64,000 bases of DNA from Deltaproteobacteria bacterium (GTDB lineage: Bacteria > Desulfobacterota > Desulfobacteria > Desulfobacterales > ETH-SRB1), in contig JAJSZT010000011.1 in the NCBI GenBank assembly GCA_030272815.1, forward strand, positions 1 to 64,000, written 5' to 3'. How positions within the stretch are numbered: the first letter of the stretch is position 1; each line of letters opens with the position of its first letter. The notes beneath the pieces were generated by a model, which had not been told where the DNA came from, searched no databases, and was given only the letters and a program-made list of their open reading frames with translations. Shown here one piece after another: positions 52,398 through 59,406 of this stretch. The translations under genes and the position numbers were made by a program.

Positions 52398-52447
52398 GCG
52401 CACCTTTGGTGCGGGCTCTTAGCTCTTAGCTAATGGCTAATGGCTTT
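52398..52447. repeat. GCGCACC hairpin plus AGCTAATGGCTAAT words
   Basis: GCGCACCTTTGGTGCG is a tight hairpin, followed by TTAGCTCTTAGCTAATGGCT words like those at 15.0 kb. Directly follows the methyltransferase stop and may serve as its terminator. Confidence 0.55.
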
Positions 52448-52565
52448 TAACTTCTTAATAAAATTGGATGAAACCAAGCTGGAAACATTGGTTGCGATCA
52501 TCAGAGATCGAATTGAAGTGTAATTTTACCGTTTTTACCAAGAAATGTGAATTAAGGGACATCAA

Positions 52566-53909
52566 ATGGAAAATAAGGATAATCCAATAATTGGATATAG
52601 TGCGTTCATATTATTTGAAGAATGCTATGAATATAATGAAAATGCATGTTACATTGCTGATTCACCAGAATTTTTGAAAGAATTCCTTGAAGGAGCAAGT
52701 TTCAATATAAAGGATTACAGAATCGATACAATTAAATTAAACGATATTTTAGATGACTATGGGTGTTCATGTGGTGAGTTCGCTATGGAACCGGAAGCAT
52801 TAAAACGATTCAAGCATGTAGAAGGATTAACATACACAGTCGAACCATATGATAGTCCTTTTAATTACGGAGAACCTGACCTGTTTGTCGTTAATATCGA
52901 TAAGAAAAATGATTCTGAGGTCGATAAAGAATATACAATTACAGAGATACTCGAATCTTTCAGGATATTTGATGGTGTTTACAAAAGAGAACAAATAGAT
53001 GCTGCCGTTAATTTCAAGGAAGAGATCACTCCCCACCTGATAAAGATTCTTGAAACAGTTCTTGCTGATCCTGAAAAATATGCTTCAGATGAAAATTTAA
53101 ACGACAATATGTATGCGGTAATGTTGTTGGGACATTTTAAAGAGTTTGCATCCCATAAAGTCATTTTTGATCTCTTTAGCCTTCCAGATGATTTACCAGA
53201 TAAACTATTCGGTGATATTACCACGTCAAACCTTCCCGTTATTTTATTAAATACCTGTGGTGGCTCTATTGAATTGATTAAGTCGTTAATTTTGAACAAA
53301 GAGGCTGATGATTTTTGTAGAATATCCGCTTGCGAGGCTTTAGCTTATGCTGTTGTTGAAGGATATGTTTCAAGAGAAGATGTTGTAACATTTTTTGGAA
53401 CGTTATTTACCGGGCAAGAAACAGATGAGGTTTCTGATTTCTGGGGTCTTATGGCTATTATTGTATGTAATTTATATCCAGAAGAGATCATAGAAATAAT
53501 CAAGCAGGCGTATGATGATGAGCTAATTATGCCAGGGATGATTCCATACAGTGAATTTGAAGATGCTCTGAAGCTCGGTAAAAATAAGTGTCTTGAAAGA
53601 TTAAAAATTGATCTTGAACGACACAGTTTAGATGATATTCATGGTAGTATGTCCTGGTGGGCCTGTTTCAATCCTAACATTGGATCTGATTCCCCGCAGC
53701 CTGCTGCGGAACAGGGCCCAGGGCTTGGCCTGGGGTTCAAACCATTGCTTGGGGAATCAAAATTTTTTTCATCATCAACCGATTTAAAGGATGATTTCTA
53801 TCCCTCTGATAATGAACAAACATCCAGTAAATCTCAAAAGAATAAAAAGAAAGCTAAGAAAAAGAAGCGGAAACAAGCAAAGGCTTCAAAAAAGAAAAAT
53901 CGCCGTTAA
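52566..53909 (+). CDS. DUF1186-like protein with Lys-rich tail
   Basis: 447 aa. The central part (about 125-360) resembles DUF1186, a helical HEAT-like domain: YTITEILESFRIFDGVYKRE, LLGHFKEFASHKVIFDLFSL, RISACEALAYAVVEGYVSRE, FWGLMAIIVCNLYPEEIIEI. Residues 1-115 are a separate acidic domain (YSAFILFEECYEYNENACYI). The last 25 residues are nearly all Lys/Arg/Ser, likely to bind nucleic acid or be flexible. Between them a 71-bp palindromic insert (53688-53758) encodes a Pro/Gly-rich linker. First gene of a four-gene operon with tiny gaps; function unknown. Confidence 0.8.
   Translation: MENKDNPIIGYSAFILFEECYEYNENACYIADSPEFLKEFLEGASFNIKDYRIDTIKLNDILDDYGCSCGEFAMEPEALKRFKHVEGLTYTVEPYDSPFNYGEPDLFVVNIDKKNDSEVDKEYTITEILESFRIFDGVYKREQIDAAVNFKEEITPHLIKILETVLADPEKYASDENLNDNMYAVMLLGHFKEFASHKVIFDLFSLPDDLPDKLFGDITTSNLPVILLNTCGGSIELIKSLILNKEADDFCRISACEALAYAVVEGYVSREDVVTFFGTLFTGQETDEVSDFWGLMAIIVCNLYPEEIIEIIKQAYDDELIMPGMIPYSEFEDALKLGKNKCLERLKIDLERHSLDDIHGSMSWWACFNPNIGSDSPQPAAEQGPGLGLGFKPLLGESKFFSSSTDLKDDFYPSDNEQTSSKSQKNKKKAKKKKRKQAKASKKKNRR
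53688..53758 (+). repeat. In-frame palindromic insert in the DUF1186 gene
   Basis: Outer stem GATTCCCC with GGGGAATC. Inside are the hairpins GCAGCCTGCTGC, CCCAGGGCTTGGCCTGGG and GGTTCAAACC. It is clearly richer in G and C than the rest of the gene and is translated as a linker (residues about 375-398). The cloverleaf-like layout is not a tRNA. Confidence 0.7.
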
Positions 53910-53924
53910 TTCTAAGGAGCGAAA

Positions 53925-54251
53925 ATAAAAGTCAACAGACGTTGGCATATATACGAAATGGAGATGTGGGATAAGGATTACTTTAACGAGGAAGTTCAGG
54001 CCTACATTCAAGTTGATAAAAATGGTAATGGTGAATTCCAATTTGGTTTTGTGTATGGTGAAATTGATGGAAAGATAACCAAACAAACCGATGGTGACCG
54101 ATTTGAATTCTCCTTGGCCGGCAATGATGAAAATGATCCAGCAAATGGTTGTGGTTGGATAAAATTCAAGGATTCAGATACAATTGAAGGTGAGTTTAGA
54201 TTCCACACAGGAGATGATTCGACCTTTCTTGCAAGGAGAGCTAAAAAATAA
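53925..54251 (+). CDS. Small acidic protein, possible ATA start
   Basis: 108 aa from ATA at 53925, or 97 aa from ATG 53958. The sequence pattern is RRWHIYEMEMWDKDYFNEEV, AYIQVDKNGNGEFQFGFVYG, CGWIKFKDSDTIEGEFRFHT, an all-beta acidic protein. The perfect AAGGAG at 53914-53919 is 5 bases before ATA but 38 before the ATG. The residues between them (NRRWHIYE) look like conserved protein rather than leader. So the ATA is probably the start, or a recent mutation of ATG. Second gene of the operon. Function unknown; homologues with the WHIYEMDMWDEDYF-type start seem familiar but unnamed. Confidence 0.7.
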   Translation: MKVNRRWHIYEMEMWDKDYFNEEVQAYIQVDKNGNGEFQFGFVYGEIDGKITKQTDGDRFEFSLAGNDENDPANGCGWIKFKDSDTIEGEFRFHTGDDSTFLARRAKK

Positions 54252-54253
54252 TC

Positions 54254-54787
54254 ATGGGTAAAAAATCAAAAAAGAAGAAAAAAACAAAAAAGAAAAAAGT
54301 TGTAGTTAATGTTCAAAAGACAACTAAAAATCCTGTAACTGAAATAGATGATACCAATGACATAGATGAAGTCGATGAGAATATCGCCCGAGTAATGAAA
54401 ATTCTAAATGTCGTTAATGAAGAAGATATGGAAGTCGACAATGAAAATTTGGAAAAATATTTTGATTATTTAAATGACCATCTTGATTTTTCTGAACTGG
54501 TCACCGGTATGCAAGATTTCAGATGGGAAGAATACTATGTTTTCGGACCAGGAGACCAAAAAGAATATGAAAAACTTAAGAAGAAAAATCCTTCATACAC
54601 TGATAAATACCAGATTCTGAGTCTTGAAGAATATGATTATGATGAAAGTATATTGGTGAACGTTAAACGTATTTCAGATAAGAAAAAATTTGCTCTTCCA
54701 TTGGCGGAATTAAAAGCGGTTGATAAAGATTCAAATAACTTTCAATTGCTTGAAGACTTTTCTATGTGGTTTTGGAACTATAGATGA
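54254..54787 (+). CDS. CcbP-like protein with Lys-rich N-terminus
   Basis: 177 aa. The first 17 residues are almost all Lys. From about 65 on it resembles the CcbP calcium-binding family: LEKYFDYLNDHLDFSELVTG, WEEYYVFGPGDQKEYEKLKK, KKFALPLAELKAVDKDSNNF and an aromatic end (DFSMWFWNYR) that parallels the DWhYWv end of that family. Many Asp/Glu residues could bind Ca2+. Starts 2 bases after the preceding stop. Together with its neighbours it forms an undescribed operon. Confidence 0.7.
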   Translation: MGKKSKKKKKTKKKKVVVNVQKTTKNPVTEIDDTNDIDEVDENIARVMKILNVVNEEDMEVDNENLEKYFDYLNDHLDFSELVTGMQDFRWEEYYVFGPGDQKEYEKLKKKNPSYTDKYQILSLEEYDYDESILVNVKRISDKKKFALPLAELKAVDKDSNNFQLLEDFSMWFWNYR

Positions 54788-54818
54788 TTTATTAACGGCA
54801 AAATTTCAGGGAGAACCG

Positions 54819-55427
54819 ATGGATTCCAACATAAAACAAGAAAAATGTAAATTCTGTGGCGAGAATGTACCCAGTTACAATACGATATATCTATCATCAG
54901 AAAAGAAACTAACCTGTTCCTGTATCAAGTGCTATAATAAAAGGCTCGCTGAATACAGTGACACTGATTTTGAGCATGTTGAATTTGAACCAATCATTTT
55001 GAAAGATACTGAAAGTGTTGAGCATAAATTCTATTTCACAGTGCAGCATCTCGGTGATCGAGTTGGAATAGAATCTTTTGAAATCAAAGACGGACACCCT
55101 GGAGGATATGAATTCAGCATCATCGGTGACATAGATAATGAAATCTTTAAATTGTTTGGAAAACTGTTTGAACGGATGCGGAGAGCTTTAAGTAGGAAAC
55201 ATTTACAAAGGAGCGACACGACCAATAGCTGGCGGATTTCAAAAGGTAATGTTGTTCGAGCAAAAATTGATAGTAATCTTGAGTCCAATGATGATTATGG
55301 ACACCAGCCGTTAATTGTGATCGATGGTAAAGAAATCAAATGGGATGAATTTGGTAGAATGCTGATGACCTATGAAGGATTTAATTTTAAACTGGAAATT
55401 TTTGACAGAAGCGATGAGATTCCTTGA
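54819..55427 (+). CDS. Zinc-ribbon-containing protein of unknown function
   Basis: 202 aa. N-terminal cysteine pairs EKCKFCGENVPSYNTIYL and LTCSCIKCYNKRLA probably form a zinc ribbon. The body (HKFYFTVQHLGDRVGIESFE, PGGYEFSIIGDIDNEIFKLF, WDEFGRMLMTYEGFNFKLEI) is beta-rich and resembles a family of uncharacterised proteins annotated only by DUF numbers. ATG at 54819 with CAGGGAGAACCG; the open frame further upstream overlaps the CcbP-like gene. Last gene of the four-gene operon. The stretch 55428-55636 shows no gene. Confidence 0.7.
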   Translation: MDSNIKQEKCKFCGENVPSYNTIYLSSEKKLTCSCIKCYNKRLAEYSDTDFEHVEFEPIILKDTESVEHKFYFTVQHLGDRVGIESFEIKDGHPGGYEFSIIGDIDNEIFKLFGKLFERMRRALSRKHLQRSDTTNSWRISKGNVVRAKIDSNLESNDDYGHQPLIVIDGKEIKWDEFGRMLMTYEGFNFKLEIFDRSDEIP

Positions 55428-55636
55428 GCGAGTTTCTTGTAATGAAGTGGACCCCAAGTCAATATTGATCTTTTCTTCATGATATCAGGTAAATATACAT
55501 AGCAGGAGTTCTGCTCGGCTTTTGCCAACGGCTCTAAAATTCATACACAAGATATTGTGTTGGCTGATCTGCATTAAGATGGAGTTCCCATGAAATGTGA
55601 GGTTGTGGTATTTATTTGAAATCAAAAGTATTATGC

Positions 55637-55735
55637 ATTTTGTAATATATAGCAGGTATCTTTAACGCTGCTAATCAGCCGCGCGGCTTTTTACGTCGGC
55701 TGAATTAGCCTTGTTATGGGTTTTATGGTGCTCAA
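55637..55735 (-). other. attC-like hairpin at the end of the interrupted gene
   Basis: On the minus strand ATAACAAGGCTAATTCAGCC is followed by GGCTGATTAGCAGCGTTAAAG. GCTAATTCAGCCG pairs with CGGCTGATTAGC with one unpaired T on one side, a hallmark of integron attC sites. A GTTAAAG core stands where GTTRRRY is expected. The gene's last codons and stop lie inside the hairpin. Related flank at 32.6 kb. Confidence 0.45.
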
Positions 55736-56414
55736 TAAGAGGGCTTGGGAAATCACTAGATAACTCCTCTGCTCGTGCTTGTGTGCGCCATACAATTTCA
55801 GAGATTTCTCTGACTCTATCAACTATAGGTTTTGCATCAGAGCCTAGCTTGCCCAACACGACCCCAGCGTCTCCGACCATTCCCCAGAACCTATCAAGGT
55901 CAGAAACTCTCTTATGGAGCTCTAATTGTAATTTTTCTAATCTACTTAATAGTCTTCTTTTGTGCGCTGGCTCTAGGCTACTTGATTCTGTGATATGAGA
56001 GCGGATCTCGTTCACTAACACTTGTATCCTATTTAAATCACCCTGAGAAAATTCATAGGCAAATGAAGATTTAAAGGCAGTCTTAAAACGATTTTTATAT
56101 GATAGAATTTTTAATTCAGCTACTTGTCCTTGGAATGAGTCTCTTATATCATTAATATATTTTGAAAATTCCTTACAATTTTAGTTTATATCACCAGATG
56201 GGGGCGGAGCGGAATAATCGCAATGGAAACTATTATTTTCAATGATAACCTCAATCAATGCGGCGGTCTCTAAAAGAGCCTCGTGTTCCTTCTGAAACCA
56301 TTCCTGCTCATTCTTATATTGGTCAAGGAAATTGTTAACTGTATCACAGGCTTCAACAATAGCCCCTGCTGGGTCATTATCGATTGAATTTATAAACTTT
56401 TCACTGAAAATCAT
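55671..56414 (-). pseudogene. Interrupted gene, in-frame TAA at codon 78
   Basis: One reading frame of 248 codons runs from ATG 56414 to the stop at 55671, broken only by TAA at 56181-56183. The first 77 codons (MIFSEKFINSIDNDPAGAIV...) and the rest (YINDIRDSFQGQVAELKILS, EPAHKRRLLSRLEKLQLELH, RFWGMVGDAGVVLGKLGSDA) are in the same frame, and the second part has no start codon of its own near the stop. The downstream portion resembles a widespread uncharacterised family. Either a recent nonsense mutation, read-through, or a split gene. Confidence 0.7.
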
Positions 56415-57401
56415 TTTCTCTCCTTAAATATTGTAAGGCCCACAAGTGATTATACGGGACTGGATATCAATACCATTGTAATGTTATCCGTCAAAATACG
56501 CAACTTCTCGTCGCACTACAAATACATTAAGAATACCAAACGAAATTCGGACTTGTCAAAACCTTTGATACCTTGCCAATATCTTAAATAAATTACCATA
56601 TCACAATGTTGTAATATTCGTAACATATCAGCAGGATAATTACAGATCAATCGATTTTTTTATCGCCACAATATCTTGTGTATGCCAAAGTTGGTTGAAG
56701 ATGGCATCCTAATGAATCCTCCTTGCCAAAGTTTACACTCCCTCGATAGTCAAGTTTTGAAGTTTCATGCTTCCCAACTTACAATAAACTTCGCCGTTAA
56801 ATTTTTATCATATAGTCAATTTATCTGGATTAATCTTGGCTTCATTCCCTGACCTTCATGAAACCCATATAACTAATTCTTAAATGTTGCGCTAAATAAT
56901 TTTGATTTGTCTTAAAGCCTTATAGTATAAGGATTCTATGAGACAAATTAACTATAAGACCTTCAAATAGTGAGTTTGGATAAACTATGTCAAGTAACTA
57001 TCTGTGATTATTGTATTAAACATAAAATATCTTAAATAAACCATATTTTCTAAAAGAGGTGGCAATATTATCTATTTTACTGAAATAAAAGCGAATTTGC
57101 CAAAAACAAGGAAGAACGCCCGATTTATTGATGACCTGTTTAAGAGAAATGATAAAGGTTTTGATTAAATTACGCTTGACACTCTTCATATGATTAGAGT
57201 AGTAGAACCAAAAACAGATTGAAGGAACAGCAAAAACATATAACACTCTGGTTCAATCTTGCAACAGGCGAAGTCGGTTTGAATGAAATCAGGACTTGAT
57301 AGAGGACATCGCGCAGAATGGTTTTTCCACATTTGCTTTGACTATTTTCATCTTCAGATTTAAATTCATGATCTTTACCAATCATAAAAAAATTAACTCT
57401 A

Positions 57402-57507
57402 TATAGACTTTCAGATAAATAATTTCACTGTGTTATCAGTCGTCGACGTATAACTAATACGCCTTCCTCCTTCTGGCCTTGTGAAATTAATTATCTGAAA
57501 GTCTATA
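57402..57507 (+). repeat. 106-bp TATAGACTTTCAG element, copy E
   Basis: Complete copy, 163 bases upstream of rdgC. The preceding stretch 56415-57401 has no supported gene: short frames at 57016-57385 on the minus strand show no family features or ribosome sites and look like decayed sequence. Confidence 0.93.
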
Positions 57508-57669
57508 GTTGAATAAACAAAAAGAAAAGGGTAATTTTTCGTGTGAGAATCGTGTGAGACTTTTTTTCCAAAATTGACTAAATGATGGGAAATTGGAAAA
57601 TATAGGGTTTCGGTAATTTAAGGCCGAAACCTTTTTTTGTCTTTTGCCATTTTAAGAAATAGGGGAATT

Positions 57670-58284
57670 ATGGGTATATTATCTTCTTCAGTATCTGTTA
57701 CGCGTTATAAAGTTAAAAGCAATCTTGAAAAACCTGTTCTTGAAAAAGTTTATAACGGCCTTACACAAAATGCCATCCAGGAAATAGATGATAATCACCT
57801 GGAAAAGATTGTCGGATGGACATCATTTGAAAATCCTTATATCCCTGATTTTGAAGGCTCCTCCTTTGTAATCGGTCCATATCTGGTTTTTTCAATGAGA
57901 CTGGACAGGAAATCAATACCGCCCAAAGTCATACAAAAACACTATGCCATTGAAATGGCCAGACAACTTGAGAAAAGCGGCCGGAAATATTTATCAAGAA
58001 ACGAAAAAAAGTCCATAAAAGATCATGTGATTGATGTTCTCAGCCTTCGCATTCCAGCCACGCCCAATATTTATGATCTGATCTGGAACATGGAAGAATC
58101 ATGGCTGTGGTTTTTCTCAAACCTGAAAGCTGCCAATGAAGAACTTGAAACACTGTTTTCAAAATCATTCAGGCTCAGCCTTGTCAGGCTTTTCCCATAC
58201 ACTACTGCCGATCTTATGTCCGGCCTTTCAGATGCTGATCGAGATCTTTTATTACAACTTTCGCCCACAAAATTCACGGAGTAG
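57670..58284 (+). CDS. RdgC-like protein, N-terminal part
   Basis: 204 aa. Resembles the N-terminal and central domains of recombination-associated RdgC, a ring-shaped DNA-binding protein that moderates RecA. Patterns: GWTSFENPYIPDFEGSSFVI, YLVFSMRLDRKSIPPKVIQK, SRNEKKSIKDHVIDVLSLRI, then FSKSFRLSLVRLFPYTTADL. E. coli RdgC is about 300 aa in one chain; here the family is divided in two, with the next gene starting 3 bases later. ATG 57670 with GGGGAATT. Confidence 0.8.
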   Translation: MGILSSSVSVTRYKVKSNLEKPVLEKVYNGLTQNAIQEIDDNHLEKIVGWTSFENPYIPDFEGSSFVIGPYLVFSMRLDRKSIPPKVIQKHYAIEMARQLEKSGRKYLSRNEKKSIKDHVIDVLSLRIPATPNIYDLIWNMEESWLWFFSNLKAANEELETLFSKSFRLSLVRLFPYTTADLMSGLSDADRDLLLQLSPTKFTE

Positions 58285-58287
58285 CAC

Positions 58288-58812
58288 ATGCTTGATGTAG
58301 CCGTATCTTACAATCAATATAAATTTTTAGGTTATGAATTTCTCACCTGGCTGTGGTTCGTCATGGAAAACCAGCAGGAGATACTGAAAGAATCAGACAA
58401 AGAACTTGTATCCCTTGATATTGGAAATTGTATTGTGCTTGAAAACAATAAAAACGATTCAACTGAAAGCATTACCATAAAAGGTGATAAGGCCGGTCTT
58501 GAAGAAGGAATCCTCTCCCTGCAAAAAGGAGCGGTTGTAACCGAACTCAATCTTATCTACAAAGCAGGCAATAATGAATGGCGCTTTAATATAAAAGGTG
58601 AGAGCCTTAATATTTCAAGCCTTAAAACACCGGAAACAGGACCTGTTGAAACCAAAGAGGATATTGAAGGGATTTTACTTGAAAAGGTTTTTCTTTATGA
58701 AAAGATTTTTGTTTTAATGAACAATCTTTATAAACACTTTATAAGCCTGCGTGTTACAAACAGATGGGAAAAGGATGTTGTTCCAAGTATCAGAAAGTGG
58801 ATAGCATCTTAA
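58288..58812 (+). CDS. RdgC-associated second protein
   Basis: 174 aa. Begins VAVSYNQYKFLGYEFLTWLW, a motif I associate with the C-terminal part of deltaproteobacterial RdgC proteins. The rest (IGNCIVLENNKNDSTESITI...GNNEWRFNIKGESL) is beta-rich, ending in a helix VFLYEKIFVLMNNLYKHFIS. Starts 3 bases after the RdgC-like gene, so they are almost certainly one functional unit. Function beyond that is inference. Confidence 0.7.
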   Translation: MLDVAVSYNQYKFLGYEFLTWLWFVMENQQEILKESDKELVSLDIGNCIVLENNKNDSTESITIKGDKAGLEEGILSLQKGAVVTELNLIYKAGNNEWRFNIKGESLNISSLKTPETGPVETKEDIEGILLEKVFLYEKIFVLMNNLYKHFISLRVTNRWEKDVVPSIRKWIAS

Positions 58813-58989
58813 ATCAGACCCCATCAGCCCATCCCCAGGTTGCCCCTTAAACATATTGAAACGATTAACAATTTAATTTTAAAAAAAGTAAAGATAAGGG
58901 CTGTTGAGATATGAATTCTTTAATGTTCTTCTATTTTACCCGATATAAATTAATATTGACTTTCATAAATATCGGGTTATAATTCAACT

Positions 58990-59406
58990 ATGATTGAAAG
59001 AAAATTATTTTCAGCCCTGATCAAGCATTTCCCCAAAAAGGAATTCAGCATAATCACCGGCCCGCGTCAATCCGGCAAAACCACCCTTATGTAAATGCTG
59101 CAAGAGCGCCTGGTCCAAAAAAGTGAAAAAACCTTATACTTAAACCTTGATATTGAATGGGACAGGCCTCATTTTGAGTCGCAACAGGCGCTAATCAATA
59201 AGGTTGAGCTGGAACTCGGCAAAAAAAAAGGATTTGTCTTTATTGATGAAATACAGAGAAAGGAAAACGCCGGGCTGTTTTTAAAAGGGATTTATGATTT
59301 AAATTTGCCATATAAATTTATAATTTCAGGTTCAGGAAGTCTTGAACTAAAAAAACAAATTCACGAATCACTTAACGGTTGGCTGCGAAAGTATAATTAC
59401 CCTTAA
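58990..59406 (+). pseudogene. Broken AAA ATPase (DUF4143-type)
   Basis: Starts IERKLFSALIKHFPKKEFSI with Walker A ITGPRQSGKTTLM, then an in-frame TAA (59092-59094). It continues in the same frame with LNLDIEWDRPHFESQ, VFIDEIQRKENAGLF and FIISGSGSLELKKQIHESLN. The DUF4143 half is missing; the frame ends within the 3' end of the convergent gene. Such ATPases are common mobile-type genes. Confidence 0.85.

Noticed and set aside
53688-53758. tRNA-like cloverleaf with GGTTCAAACC
   Set aside because: Stem lengths and invariant positions of a tRNA are not met, and it lies in frame inside a gene.
57016-57385. Two short minus-strand open frames
   Set aside because: No start signals or family features; the region looks decayed.
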